Part shown: piece after piece, positions 20,640 to 29,719 of the stretch
How the letters are laid out: each line of letters starts with the position of its first letter
How positions within the stretch are numbered: position 1 is the stretch's first letter
Assembly: GCF_039679125.1 (NCBI RefSeq)
Contig: NZ_CP155551.1
Location: forward strand, 4,092,001 to 4,156,000
Source of the DNA: Blastococcus sp. HT6-4
GTDB lineage: Bacteria; Actinomycetota; Actinomycetes; Mycobacteriales; Geodermatophilaceae
Reading direction: 5' to 3'
DNA length: 64,000 nucleotides
Translations under genes and position numbers: made by a program
Notes under the pieces: model-generated
Databases searched by the model: none
Told to the model about the DNA's origin: nothing
The model's input: only the letters and a program-made list of their open reading frames with translations

Positions 20640-21335
20640 ATGTCGTTCCTCGCCGCTGTCTCCTCCGACGAGGGTGGCATCACCGGCTTCCTGCTCGAAC
20701 TCGTGGAGACCCTCGGCCCGGTGGGCGTGGGTCTGGCCATCCTGCTGGAGACGGTGGTCCCGCCCATCCCCAGCGAGGTGGTCCTCGGCCTGGCCGGGGT
20801 GCTCATCCGCGGCGGCGACATGGCACTCGTCCCGGTCGTGCTGTTCGCCACGCTGGGATCGGTCGTGGGCGCGGTCTTCTTCTACTACATCGGGAAGGCG
20901 CTGGGCCCCCGCCGCTCGCACGCCTTCCTCGACCGGCTGCCGCTGGTGCAGACCGAGGACGTCGACAAGACCTTCGAGTGGTTCGCCCGGCACGGCCGCG
21001 CCGCGGTCTTCTTCGGCCGGATGGTGCCGATCGTGCGCAGCTTCATCTCCGTGCCCGCGGGTGTGGTGCGGATGCCGTTCTGGCAGTTCGTGCTCTACTC
21101 CGCCGCGGGCAGCCTGATCTGGAACAGCGTGCTCATCGGCCTGGGCGTGGCCCTCGGCGAGGTCGTGTACGAGTACCTCGAGTACTTCGACTACCTGATC
21201 TACGCAGCCGCCGCCCTGGGGATCGGCTGGCTCGTCTGGAAGCGCGCCAAGGACGTCCGCCGCCACCGGCAGGCGGGGACGACCGCCCCCGGGCCGCGGA
21301 CGCCGAGCCAGGACCCCGGCCACCCGGCGGCGTGA
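20640..21335 (+). CDS. DedA/SNARE-associated family membrane protein
   Basis: This 231-residue integral membrane protein has the DedA signature: LETVVPPIPSEVVLGLAGVL early on, and FFGRMVPIVRSFISVPAGVVRMPFW with the conserved glycine/arginine/proline pattern in the middle. Several hydrophobic helices and a basic C-terminal tail follow. DedA proteins flip phospholipids or undecaprenyl phosphate and are tied to membrane potential and envelope integrity. The stop overlaps the GTG of the next hydrolase (GTGA). Confidence 0.9.
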   Translation: MSFLAAVSSDEGGITGFLLELVETLGPVGVGLAILLETVVPPIPSEVVLGLAGVLIRGGDMALVPVVLFATLGSVVGAVFFYYIGKALGPRRSHAFLDRLPLVQTEDVDKTFEWFARHGRAAVFFGRMVPIVRSFISVPAGVVRMPFWQFVLYSAAGSLIWNSVLIGLGVALGEVVYEYLEYFDYLIYAAAALGIGWLVWKRAKDVRRHRQAGTTAPGPRTPSQDPGHPAA

Positions 21336-22000
21336 CAGGAGAGCGGCGCGAGGAGCCACGGGACGCGCGCACGACGGCCGAGGCGGAGCCGCTGGACATC
21401 GGCACGCCGCACGGCCCGGCCCGCGCCCACCTGACCGACGGCGGCTCCCGCGGGACGGTGCTCCTCGGGCACGGGGCCGGCGGGGGCGTGGAGTCGCCGG
21501 ACCTGCTCGCCGTGGCCCGGGACGCCGCCGAGGCCGGCTGGCGGGTGCTGCGCGTCGAGCAGCCCTGGCGGGTGGCCGGGAAGAGGGTCGCTCCCGCACC
21601 GGCGCGGCTGGACGAGGGCTGGCGGGCCGTGCTGGCGCACCTGTCGGGCACCGGGCACCTGACCGGGCCGCTGGTCGTGGGCGGCCGCAGCGCCGGGGCC
21701 CGGGTGGCCTGCCGCACCGCTGCCCAGGTGGGTGCCGACGGCGTGCTGGCGCTGGCCTTCCCGCTGCATCCGCCGGGCCGGCCGGAGAAGAGCCGCGCCG
21801 GGGAACTCACCGCCGTCCCGCTGCCGCTGGTGGTCGTCCAGGGCGAGCGGGACGCCTTCGGTGCGCCCGCCGACGTGGCCGCCGTGCTCGCCGGACGGTC
21901 CGGCGCCTCGGTGTACGCGGTGCCCGGCGACCACGCCCTGAAGCGGAACCCCGACGTCGTCGGCGCGGCCGCCGCCTCCTGGTTGTCCGAGCAGGCCTGA
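21332..22000 (+). CDS. Alpha/beta hydrolase (KANL3/Tex30-like)
   Basis: This 222-residue small hydrolase has an oxyanion-type LLGHGAGGGVESPDL and the nucleophile elbow GGRSAGARVA. It also has an acid-bearing VVVQGERDAFG and the catalytic histidine in VPGDHALKR. The arrangement fits the KANL3/Tex30-like or dienelactone-hydrolase-like families, cytoplasmic with no signal peptide. The natural substrate is unknown. It is translated with the DedA gene through a GTGA overlap and ends before a strong hairpin. Confidence 0.8.
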   Translation: MTGERREEPRDARTTAEAEPLDIGTPHGPARAHLTDGGSRGTVLLGHGAGGGVESPDLLAVARDAAEAGWRVLRVEQPWRVAGKRVAPAPARLDEGWRAVLAHLSGTGHLTGPLVVGGRSAGARVACRTAAQVGADGVLALAFPLHPPGRPEKSRAGELTAVPLPLVVVQGERDAFGAPADVAAVLAGRSGASVYAVPGDHALKRNPDVVGAAAASWLSEQA

Positions 22001-22043
22001 GCCACTCGCCGGCCACCCGCAGCACCCCAGGCCGCACCACTTC

Positions 22044-22084
22044 TCGGCCGACGTGCCCGTAAGCGGGGCGGTCACGTCGGCCGA
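22044..22084. terminator. Bidirectional hairpin between convergent genes
   Basis: TCGGCCGACGTG at 22044-22055 is perfectly complementary to CACGTCGGCCGA at 22073-22084, with a 17-nt loop. It lies between the hydrolase stop (22000) and the HNH stop (22086), where a terminator for both strands is expected. No T-tract follows, as is common in actinobacteria. Confidence 0.6.
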
Positions 22085-22085
22085 C

Positions 22086-23857
22086 TCAGAAGGGGGCGGG
22101 TTCGCTCTCGTCCGCGGTGGGGCCGGTGGGTGATGTGGGGGGTGATCCGGTGGGTGGTGGGCCCGTGGTGTTCCGGTGGAGCGCTGCCATGCCGGGTGGT
22201 CGGGTGGTGCGGGTGACGCCGCTGGGCGTGGTCACCGACAGGACGCCGTCGGCGGTCATCTCGAAGCGCCAGCCGGGTGCAAAGGTCTTGAGCCGGTGGT
22301 GACGGCGGCACAGGCAGCAGAGGTTCTCGCAGGTGGTCGGGCCGCCCTCGGCGTGGGGCAGCACGTGGTCCAGGTCGGCCCAGCCGGCGCGGGTGGCGCA
22401 GCCGGGATGCCGGCAGGTGCGGTCGCGGGTGGGCAGGAACCGTTGCTGGGCGGCGGTCGGCCGGTAGGCGTCGGTCGGGGCGGGCCGGTCCAGCACCGGG
22501 CAGCCGCAGTCGCTGTTGGGGTCGTTGTTCGGGTGCGCGGGGCAGCCGCGGCGGGCCAGCCGGCCCAGCTCAGCGCGGGTGACCGTGGCCCGCAGCGCCC
22601 CGGTGGCCGGGTCGACCAGGGAGATGCCCAGGCTGCCACCGGCCGGGGCCTGCAGCCCGCCAGGACACAGCGCGTCCAGCGACTCGAGCAGGTCACGCAG
22701 CTGGCCGGCGGTGATCGGCTGCCCGTTCACCTCCGCCGGGGCGATCTCCCGGCAGCCGGCACCCGCCCCCGGCGGCCTGGCGCCCCGCCCCGCCCCGCCG
22801 AGTCGCCCCGCACCGCCGAGTCGCCGGGCCCTGCCGGGTCGCCGGGCCCTGCCGGGTCGCCGGGCCGGGTGGGATCGGTGGAGTGGGGGAGCTGGTGGCC
22901 GACCGCGCAGGCGTCGTGCCCGGCGGCGGCGGCGACCAGCGCGCCGGCCGGGGCGAGCACGTCGAGGTGGGCGGTGACCGGGGGCCGGCTGGTGTCCCAC
23001 GGGCGCAGCACCAGATCGGCCAGCGCGGCGACCCGCAGCTGCCCGATCGGCCGCCGGTCACCGTCGGCCTTGGCCATCCGCGCGTAGACGTCCGCGGTCT
23101 CCCGGATCGCGGCGGCCAGCGGCTGCGGGGCGAACATCGACAGCTCGGCCATCCCGTCCCGTGCCGGCCGCACGGTCACGTCGGCGCAGCGTTCGGCGTG
23201 CGCGCGGCGGCGTTCGGCCGCCGCGGCGTCGCGGGCCAGCAGCTCCCGCCGCACCGCCGCCCGCAGCCTGCTCACCAGCAGCTCCTCGGCACCGGGCAGC
23301 ACCGCGGCCTCCACCGCGCCGATCAGCTGCGGCGCCAGCTCCCGCGCCGGCCCGGCCAGCTCGGCGGCCATCGCCCGCGCCCGCGGCCACATCAGCTGCC
23401 CGTCGGCCAGCACCCCCCAGGTGGCCGGCAGGTGCTTGACCAGCGTCGTGGACAGCTCCGCCTGCGTGGTGGCCTCGGCCCGCGAGCAGTTCAGCACCAT
23501 CGCCAGCTCGTCGGCGAAGAACTCGCTCACCCCCGCCGCCGGCTCGTTGCCCACCCCCGGCGCCCAGTCCGGTGACGCGGCACCGGGCTCACCGACCTGC
23601 CGGTCCAGCGCATCGGGCCGGCGCGCGGCCAGCTCGCAGATCAGCTCGGCCCGGTAGGCGGCCAGCCGCGCCTCGGCCTGCTGGATCCGCCGCAACTCGG
23701 CGGCGATCCCGGCATCGGTGCGGGCCGCCACCGGCATCGCCTCACCCAGCCGCGTCGGCCGCGCGGCCACACCCGCCGGGACCAGCTCGCCCGGCCACGA
23801 CGGCACGTCCAGGACATCGACCGTCAGGCCGACCCCGAACCCACCACCGTCGAACAC
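22086..23857 (-). pseudogene. DUF222/HNH endonuclease gene with internal frameshift
   Basis: The N-terminal part (start ATG 23857) is a DUF222 domain (13E12-repeat type): RIQQAEARLAAYRAELICELAARRP, a helical middle and LDVLAPAGALVAAAAGHD. The C-terminal part, in another frame, carries EVNGQPITAGQLRDLLESLDAL and an HNH nuclease core (CRHPGCATRAGWADLDHVLPHAEGG, ENLCCLCRRHHRLKT). The frame changes in low-complexity DNA at about 22760-22800. Three GCCCC units at 22782-22796 sit there, and one extra unit would give the observed +2 shift. These nuclease-like genes are multicopy and partly decayed in many actinobacteria. It is broken unless the shift is a sequencing error. Confidence 0.75.
22821..22866. 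repeat. 18-bp tandem repeat inside the HNH gene
   Basis: TCGCCGGGCCCTGCCGGG occurs twice in perfect tandem (22821-22838 and 22839-22856), followed by a partial third copy and preceded by a diverged one. On the coding strand this gives GDPAGP hexapeptide repeats. Because 18 is a multiple of three, copy changes would not shift the frame. It is a linker repeat, not a CRISPR. Confidence 0.8.
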
Positions 23858-23914
23858 ATGAGCGAATCTACGACCCGGGTACGACAGTTCCGGGGCGTCC
23901 CGGTGCAGGTCCTC

Positions 23915-24373
23915 TCACCAACCCGGCGGGGGCCGGGCGGGCTCCACCACGATGTACGGGTCGTCCCCTTGCTCGGACGCCGGGGGCAGGTCGTACTCCT
24001 GGCTGCCCATGACGACGACCGCAGGGGCGCCGGGATCCAGACCGGACGGCGTCTCGATGACGGTGACGTACGCACTCAGGTCGGCGCTGATCACCCCGCC
24101 GCCGGGGTTCCGGCGTTCCGCCGTCGACGTCAGCCGCTGGCCCTCCGCGCGGGCACCGGTGACCACCGCCGGGGCGCTGCTGCTGCCCCAGGTCGTGACC
24201 GCCAGTCGCACCCCGCCGTCCAGCCACCGGACGGGCGGCGCCGACCGTGACGCGGGTGCCCGACCGGGGAGCGGCGGCAGCCCGGACATCGGACGGTTCA
24301 CACCGTCCGGCGGCCCGTCGTCGACGACCCGCACGGGTGCCCCGACCGGTCCCGGCGGATCCGAGGCGCTCAC
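23915..24373 (-). CDS. Hypothetical acidic protein behind coxG
   Basis: The 152-residue protein has a proline-rich N-terminus (SASDPPGPVGAPVRVV, SGLPPLPGRAP), a beta-rich middle (WLDGGVRLAVTTWG, SAPAVVTGARAEG) and an acidic end (SQEYDLPPASEQGDDPYIVVEPA). No signal peptide or known domain was recognised. GTG 24373 is 3 nt after the coxG stop, so it is probably the last gene of the cox transcript. Its position suggests an accessory role in that system, but composition alone gives no function. Confidence 0.6.
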   Translation of the reverse strand: MSASDPPGPVGAPVRVVDDGPPDGVNRPMSGLPPLPGRAPASRSAPPVRWLDGGVRLAVTTWGSSSAPAVVTGARAEGQRLTSTAERRNPGGGVISADLSAYVTVIETPSGLDPGAPAVVVMGSQEYDLPPASEQGDDPYIVVEPARPPPGW

Positions 24374-24376
24374 GAC

Positions 24377-25549
24377 TCAGCGACGGCGGCGGCGGACGAG
24401 CAGCGCGATCACCAGCACCACGCCCGCGAAGCCGGCGGCCGGGGCGGCATAGCGGGTCATCGCTGCGCCGCCGGCGACCTCGAGGAGGTCGATCGGCTCG
24501 GGCTCCTCGCGCGCGTGCTTCGGGCCGTCGGTCGAGGGGCCGGTCCCGGGCACGCTGCGCAGCGGAGCCCCGGTGGCGGGCCGGTTCGGCGGCGCGGTGG
24601 GCCCCTTGGGCGGGGCGCTGGGCCCCTTGCCGGCCGGCGCGGTGTCCCGCGCGCCCGAGGGGGCGGTGTCGACGGTCGGTGGGGTCGGCTCGACGCCCGG
24701 TGCCTTGTCGGCGGTCACCTTCGCCGCCGTCTCCTTGGCCGGGGTCTCCGTCGTCGCCGTCTCCTTGCCCTCGGGAGTCGTGCCGGCGGCGGCCTTCTTG
24801 GCGGGCGCGGCCTTGGCCGCGGTCACCTTCGCGGCCGTCTCCTTGGCCGGGGTCTCCCGGGTCGCCGTCTCCTCCGCCGGGGCCTCCCCCGCCGGAGCAG
24901 CCTCGGCACCGCTCACCTTGTCGGTGGCCGACGCGGCCGCCTTCTTGGTGGCGGCGGCGGCCTTCTTGGCCGCCGTCCCCTCGCCCGCCGCCTGCTCGGC
25001 CGAGGCGGCGACCTCTTCCACCGCACCGGTCGCGGTGGCGACGGCCTTGGCGGTCGTGCTCTCCTGGGCCGCGGCGGTCGCCCGATCCGCGTCGCCCTGC
25101 GCGTCGCCCTCGCCCAGCTGCGCCGCCAGCTTGTCGGCGAACTGGCCGAGCAGCTTGTTGCCGACGTCGGTCATGACCCCGCGGCCGAACTGGGCCGGCC
25201 GGCCGGTGATGTTGAGGTCGGTGAGGACGTCGACGCGGGTCACCGAGCCCTCGGCCTTCAGCTGCGCCGTCACCGTCGCCGAAGCGGTGCCGTTGCCCCG
25301 CTGGTCCTTGCCGCGCGCGTCGATCACCGCCCGGTGCGCGGCCTCGTCCTTCTCGATGAACGAGGCCTTGCCCTGGTAGGTGAGGTTGATCGGGCCCAGC
25401 TTGACCTTCACCCGCCCGGTGAAGTCGTCACCGTCGACGGAGTCCAGCGCCGCGCCGGGCATGCACGGGGCGATCCGCTCGATGTCCAGCAGCACCCGCC
25501 ACGCCTCGTCGACGGGCACCGGCACGGTGAACGAGTTCTCCAGCTGCAC
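24377..25549 (-). CDS. coxG: CoxG-type SRPBCC protein with long Ala/Lys-rich region and C-terminal membrane anchor
   Basis: Residues 1-150 form a CoxG/SRPBCC domain (MQLENSFTVPVPVDEAWRVL, CMPGAALDSVDGDDFTGRVKVKLGPI, GRGVMTDVGNKLLGQFADKLAAQL). About 200 low-complexity residues follow, rich in Ala, Lys, Glu and Thr, with repeated KETAAKVTA-like units and KKAAAATKKAAA resembling histone-H1 tails. The protein ends with a membrane helix (AGFAGVVLVIALLV) and RRRRR. CoxG is known to recruit carbon monoxide dehydrogenase to the membrane, and the C-terminal anchor fits that. The unusually long linker is notable. GTG 25549 follows AGGAGG. Confidence 0.85.
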   Translation of the reverse strand: MQLENSFTVPVPVDEAWRVLLDIERIAPCMPGAALDSVDGDDFTGRVKVKLGPINLTYQGKASFIEKDEAAHRAVIDARGKDQRGNGTASATVTAQLKAEGSVTRVDVLTDLNITGRPAQFGRGVMTDVGNKLLGQFADKLAAQLGEGDAQGDADRATAAAQESTTAKAVATATGAVEEVAASAEQAAGEGTAAKKAAAATKKAAASATDKVSGAEAAPAGEAPAEETATRETPAKETAAKVTAAKAAPAKKAAAGTTPEGKETATTETPAKETAAKVTADKAPGVEPTPPTVDTAPSGARDTAPAGKGPSAPPKGPTAPPNRPATGAPLRSVPGTGPSTDGPKHAREEPEPIDLLEVAGGAAMTRYAAPAAGFAGVVLVIALLVRRRRR

Positions 25550-25572
25550 GACAGGACCTCCTGGAAGGAGCG

Positions 25573-25603
25573 CCCGGCGCCCCGTGGGAGGCGGGGCGCC
25601 GGG
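25573..25603 (-). terminator. Strong intercistronic hairpin between coxM and coxG
   Basis: CCCGGCGCCCC (25573-25583) pairs perfectly with GGGGCGCCGGG (25593-25603) around a 9-nt loop, in the 87-nt space between coxM and coxG. It may attenuate or stabilise the transcript so that CoxG is made in a different amount from CoxSLM. No T-run is present, so it is not a classical terminator. Confidence 0.5.
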
Positions 25604-25636
25604 ACCGACGACGACGAACCGGGCGGGAGACCGACG

Positions 25637-26494
25637 CTACAGCCCGGCGGCGGTGCTCACCGCACGGCGCGTGAGCACCGTGGCCAGGTGCTGGCGGTAG
25701 TCCGCCTGCGCGTTCAGGTCGCTGCTCGGCTCGGTGCCGTCGGCCGCGTGCTCCGCGGCGGCGGCGACCGCCTCCACGGTGGCCTCGGCCCCGGCCAGCG
25801 CCTGCTCGACCTGCCTCGCCCGCAGCGGGACCGGCCCCATGTTGGTCAGCCCGATGCGCGCCTCGGCGATCCGGCCGTCCTCCCGCCGCACCGCGGCCGC
25901 CACCGCCACGATCGACCACGCCTGGGCGACCCGGTTGAACTTCTCGTAGTGCATCCCCCACTGACCGGTGAGCTTGGGGATCCGCACCTCGACGAGCAGC
26001 TCCCCCTCCTCCACCGCGGTCGTCAGGTAGTCGACGAAGAAGTCCCGCACCGGCACCGTCCGACGCCCCGCGGAGCCGACGATCACGAACTCGGCGTTCA
26101 GGGCGAGCGCCACCGCCGGCAGGTCACCGGCCGGATCGGCGTGCACGAGCGCCCCGCCGAACGTGCCGCGGTGACGGACCTGCCGGTCGGCCACGGTGGC
26201 CGTCGCCTCGGCGACCAGCGGAACGTGCTGCCGGATCAGCGGGTCGGCGAGGACGTCGGAGTGCGTCGTCATCGCGCCGATCACGACGGCGTCGTCCTCC
26301 TCCCGCACGCCCCGGAGCTCGGCCACCCGGCCCAGGTCGACGACGGTCTCCGGCGCGGCCAGCCGCAGCCGCATGACCGGGATGAGCGACTGCCCGCCGG
26401 CGAGGACCTTGACGTCCTCGCCGCCGTCGGCGATGGCCTGCAGCGCCTCGTCCACCGTGGTCGGGCGGGCGTAGGCGAACGATGCGGGGATCAC
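25637..26494 (-). CDS. coxM: FAD-binding medium subunit of a CO-dehydrogenase-type molybdenum hydroxylase
   Basis: This 285-residue FAD subunit carries both FAD-binding signatures of the xanthine-dehydrogenase/CODH medium subunit, AGGQSLIPVMRLRL and HRGTFGGALVHADPAGDLP. The C-terminal domain has GLTNMGPVPLRARQVEQAL. It passes electrons from the Fe-S subunit to the final acceptor. The start GTG 26494 overlaps the coxL stop (GTGA), giving tight coupling within coxS-coxL-coxM. Confidence 0.93.
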   Translation of the reverse strand: MIPASFAYARPTTVDEALQAIADGGEDVKVLAGGQSLIPVMRLRLAAPETVVDLGRVAELRGVREEDDAVVIGAMTTHSDVLADPLIRQHVPLVAEATATVADRQVRHRGTFGGALVHADPAGDLPAVALALNAEFVIVGSAGRRTVPVRDFFVDYLTTAVEEGELLVEVRIPKLTGQWGMHYEKFNRVAQAWSIVAVAAAVRREDGRIAEARIGLTNMGPVPLRARQVEQALAGAEATVEAVAAAAEHAADGTEPSSDLNAQADYRQHLATVLTRRAVSTAAGL

Positions 26495-28965
26495 TGCTCT
26501 GCCTCCTCGTAGCCGGACTCGGTGGTGCGTGCGCCGCCGTAGGCGTTGGAGCCCTCGGCGACCCGGTCCCCGCCGTCCCCACCGCCGTGGAGCGCCCGCC
26601 AGACGCGTTCGGGTGTCAGCGGCATCCGGATGTCGGTGACGCCCAGGTGCCGGACGGCGTCGAGCGCCGCGTTGACCACCGCCGGCGTGCTGGCGATGCA
26701 GCCGGCCTCGCCCACGCCCTTGGCCCCGATCGGGTTGCCGGGCGCGGAGTGCACGGTGTTCCCGGTGTCGAAGTGCGGCAGGTCGTTGGCCGAGGGGACC
26801 AGGTAGTCGACGAAGGTGCCGGTGGTGAGGTTGCCGTCGGCGTCGTAGATCGCCTCCTCGTACAGCGCCTGCGCGATCCCCTGCGCCAGCCCGCCGTGCA
26901 CCTGCCCCTCGACGATCAGCGGGTTGACGATCGTCCCGACGTCGTCGACGCAGGCGTACTTGCGGATCTTCACGAACCCGGTCTCGGTGTCGACCTCCAT
27001 GGCGCACAGGTGCGTGCCGTGCGGGAAGGAGAAGTTCTCCGGGTCGAAGGTGGCGTCGGCGTCGATCGAGGGCTCGATGCCCTCCGGGTAGTCGTGCGCG
27101 GCGAAGATCGCCAGCGCGATCTCCTGGATCCCGAGCCCGGTACCGGGGGTGCCGCGCACGGAGAACTTCCCGCCGGAGAACTCGAGGTCGTCCTCGCTGG
27201 CCTCCAGCAGGTGCGCGGCGATCTTCCGGGCCTTGGCGATGACCTTGTCCGCCGCCTTGACCACCGCCGAGCCGCCGACCACCAGCGACCGGGAGCCGTA
27301 GGTGTCCAGCCCCCGCGAGGAGATGGCGGTGTCGCCGTGCAGCACCTCGACGTCCTCGAACGGGACGCCGAGGGAGTCGGCGACCAGCTGGCTCCACGCC
27401 GTCTCGTGGCCCTGGCCGTGCGGCGTCGAGCCAGTCACGACCTCGACCTTGCCGGTGGGCAGCATCCGGATGGAGGCGTGCTCCCAGCCGCCCGCGCCGA
27501 ACGAGAGCGAACCGAGCACCCGGGAGGGGGCCAGGCCGCACATCTCGGTGAACGTGGAGATGCCGATGCCCAGCTGGACCGGGTCGTTCGACTCCCGCCG
27601 CCGCCGCTGTTCGGCGCGCAGCTCGTCGTAGCCGAGGAGCTCCAGCGCCTGCTGCGTGGCGGTCTCGTAGTCGCCGCTGTCGTAGGCCAGCCCCGCGACG
27701 GTGGTGAACGGGAACTCGTCGGCGTTGATCCAGTTCTTCCGCCGCAGCTCGAGCGGGTCCATGTCCAGCTCGACGGCGAGCTCGTCCATGATCCGCTCGA
27801 TCGCGAACGTGGCCTCCGGCCGTCCGGCGCCGCGGTAGGCGTCGGTGGGCACCTTGTTGGTGAACACCCCGTCGCACTCGAAGTGGTAGGCCGGGATCTT
27901 GTAGATCCCCGGGTACATGAAGGCGCCGAGCGCCGGCACACCCGGGGTGATCAGCCGCAGGTAGGCGCCCATGTCGGCCAGCAGCCGGACGCGGAGGCCC
28001 TTGATGCTGCCGTCGCGGTCGGCGGCGATGTCCACGTACTGGATCTGGTCGCGCCCGTGGTGGGCGGTCATCAGCGACTCGCTGCGGGTCTCCGTCCACT
28101 TGACCGGCTTGCCGAGCCGCCGCGCGATCAGGAGGCAGAGGATCTCCTCCGGGTTGACCTGCAGCTTCCCGCCGAACCCGCCGCCGACGTCGGGGGCGAC
28201 GACGCGCAGCTTGTGCTCCGGGATGCCGGTGACCATCGAGGCCATCACCCGGAGGATGTGCGGGATCTGGGTCGCCGACCACATCGTGTAGTTGTCGCCC
28301 TGCGGCTGGACGACGACCGAGCGCGGCTCCATGAACGCCGGGATCAGCCGCTGCTGGATCAGCCGGCGGCTGACCACGACGTCGGCGTCGGCGAACGCCT
28401 GCTCGGTGTCGCCGCCGGTGCCCATCTCGCCGGCGTCGAACACGAAGTGGTAGCTGGTGTTGGACTCCAGGTGGTCGTGGACGAGGTCGGCCCCGTCACG
28501 GACCGCCTCCTCCATGTCCAGCACCACCGGCAGCGGCTCGTAGTCGACGTCGGCGAGCTCGACGGCGTCCTGGGCGGCGACCTTGCTGCGGGCGACGATC
28601 ACCGCGACCGCCTCGCCGACGTGGTTGACCTGGTCGACGGCGATCGACGGGTGCCCGGGGTTGACCATGTCCGGCGTCACCGGCCAGGCGCACGGGATCG
28701 AACCCTGCTCCTCGGCGAGGTCGCGGCCGGTGAAGACGGCGATGACGCCGGGGGCCTCGCGCACGGCGCTGACGTCGAGGTTCGTGATGCGGGCGTGCGC
28801 CGCGGGGCTGCGGACGACGGCGAGGTGCAGCATCCCGGGCAGGACCATGTTGTCGGTCCAGGTGGTCTCGCCGGTGATCAGCCGGGCGTCCTCCTTGCGG
28901 CGGCGCGCCTTCCCGATCTCGGGCGTCGGCGCGTCGGTGGCGGCCCGGTCCTCGACGGCGGTCAT
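26491..28965 (-). CDS. coxL: Molybdopterin-binding large subunit, CO dehydrogenase form II type
   Basis: This 824-residue molybdenum-site subunit begins with [18 protein letters not shown] and carries the family motifs [16 protein letters not shown], the active-site loop [24 protein letters not shown] and [20 protein letters not shown]. In true (form I) CO dehydrogenases the loop is AYXCSFR, with a cysteine binding copper. Here it is AYRGAGR, which marks form II enzymes, whose substrates are often unknown and may be other aldehydes or aromatics. ATG 28965 overlaps the coxS stop; earlier in-frame sequence is antisense-like and was excluded. Confidence 0.93.
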   Translation of the reverse strand: MTAVEDRAATDAPTPEIGKARRRKEDARLITGETTWTDNMVLPGMLHLAVVRSPAAHARITNLDVSAVREAPGVIAVFTGRDLAEEQGSIPCAWPVTPDMVNPGHPSIAVDQVNHVGEAVAVIVARSKVAAQDAVELADVDYEPLPVVLDMEEAVRDGADLVHDHLESNTSYHFVFDAGEMGTGGDTEQAFADADVVVSRRLIQQRLIPAFMEPRSVVVQPQGDNYTMWSATQIPHILRVMASMVTGIPEHKLRVVAPDVGGGFGGKLQVNPEEILCLLIARRLGKPVKWTETRSESLMTAHHGRDQIQYVDIAADRDGSIKGLRVRLLADMGAYLRLITPGVPALGAFMYPGIYKIPAYHFECDGVFTNKVPTDAYRGAGRPEATFAIERIMDELAVELDMDPLELRRKNWINADEFPFTTVAGLAYDSGDYETATQQALELLGYDELRAEQRRRRESNDPVQLGIGISTFTEMCGLAPSRVLGSLSFGAGGWEHASIRMLPTGKVEVVTGSTPHGQGHETAWSQLVADSLGVPFEDVEVLHGDTAISSRGLDTYGSRSLVVGGSAVVKAADKVIAKARKIAAHLLEASEDDLEFSGGKFSVRGTPGTGLGIQEIALAIFAAHDYPEGIEPSIDADATFDPENFSFPHGTHLCAMEVDTETGFVKIRKYACVDDVGTIVNPLIVEGQVHGGLAQGIAQALYEEAIYDADGNLTTGTFVDYLVPSANDLPHFDTGNTVHSAPGNPIGAKGVGEAGCIASTPAVVNAALDAVRHLGVTDIRMPLTPERVWRALHGGGDGGDRVAEGSNAYGGARTTESGYEEAEQ

Positions 28966-29501
28966 GCCTGGCCCACCACGTGCGGCGCGGCGGCGGTGTC
29001 GACCTCGGCCGGCGCGACGTGGCCGTTCCCGCCGGATCCGCGCATCTCGGCCGCCGCGGACCGCACGGCCCGGACGATGTTCTGGTAGCCGGTGCAGCGG
29101 CAGAGGTTGCCCTCGATGCCCTCCCGGACCTCGGCCTCGCTGGGCTCGGGGTTCTCCTTCACCAGGTCGATCGAGGCCATGATCATGCCCGGGGTGCAGT
29201 AGCCGCACTGCAGGCCGTGCATCTCGTGGAACGCCTTCTGCATCGGGTGCAGGCCGTCGTCCCCGGCGATGCCCTCGATGGTGGTCACCTCGGCGCCGTC
29301 GGCCTGGACGGCCAGGACGGTGCAGCTCTTCACCGCCTCGCCGTCGAGGTGCACGGTGCAGGCCCCGCAGTTGCTGGTGTCGCAGCCCACGACCGTGCCC
29401 ACCTTGCCGAGCTGCTCGCGCAGGTAGTGGACGAGCAAGGTCCGGGGTTCGACGTCGTCGTCGTACGACGTCCCGTCCACCCGCACGCTGATCCGGGTCA
29501 T
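28962..29501 (-). CDS. coxS: Two-[2Fe-2S] small subunit of the molybdenum hydroxylase
   Basis: This 179-residue subunit has the plant-type [2Fe-2S] ligands [14 protein letters not shown] plus SCTV, and the second cluster motif CGYCTPGM...LCRCTGY. It relays electrons from the molybdenum centre to FAD in CoxM. The C-terminal 30 residues ([18 protein letters not shown]) are a disordered extension. ATG 29501 is the first gene of the operon; its promoter should lie in 29502-29719, where I see no clear known operator. Confidence 0.93.
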   Translation of the reverse strand: MTRISVRVDGTSYDDDVEPRTLLVHYLREQLGKVGTVVGCDTSNCGACTVHLDGEAVKSCTVLAVQADGAEVTTIEGIAGDDGLHPMQKAFHEMHGLQCGYCTPGMIMASIDLVKENPEPSEAEVREGIEGNLCRCTGYQNIVRAVRSAAAEMRGSGGNGHVAPAEVDTAAAPHVVGQA

Positions 29502-29719
29502 CAGTCCTCCGCTTCGTTGCAGGGGTCCCTTGTCGCAGGGGGAACTGCGCCCACGGCCGGCCGCGGGCCCGATGCGGAGTCTGACCCGAAAGGAGTGACT
29601 TAGGCCACGCTTAGCTGCGCGACGGAGCCGCCGCGGGCCCGATCCACGCCGCGGACGAGCGCGGTGCGGACGTTGCAGCGCCGTTGCACGGGCAGCTGGG
29701 TGCCCTGCTCCGCTGACCG

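Noticed and set aside
22803-22866. CRISPR-like repeats
   Set aside because: The 18-bp units are adjacent without spacers and code for a peptide repeat in the HNH gene.
26482-29088. Open frame of over 860 codons on the plus strand opposite coxL
   Set aside because: coxL, coxM and coxS on the other strand have unmistakable motifs; this frame has none and is a GC-composition artefact.
29502-29719. Second iron box (ACTTAGGCCACGCTTAG region) before coxS
   Set aside because: Only scattered matches to the consensus and no symmetry; not distinguishable from chance.
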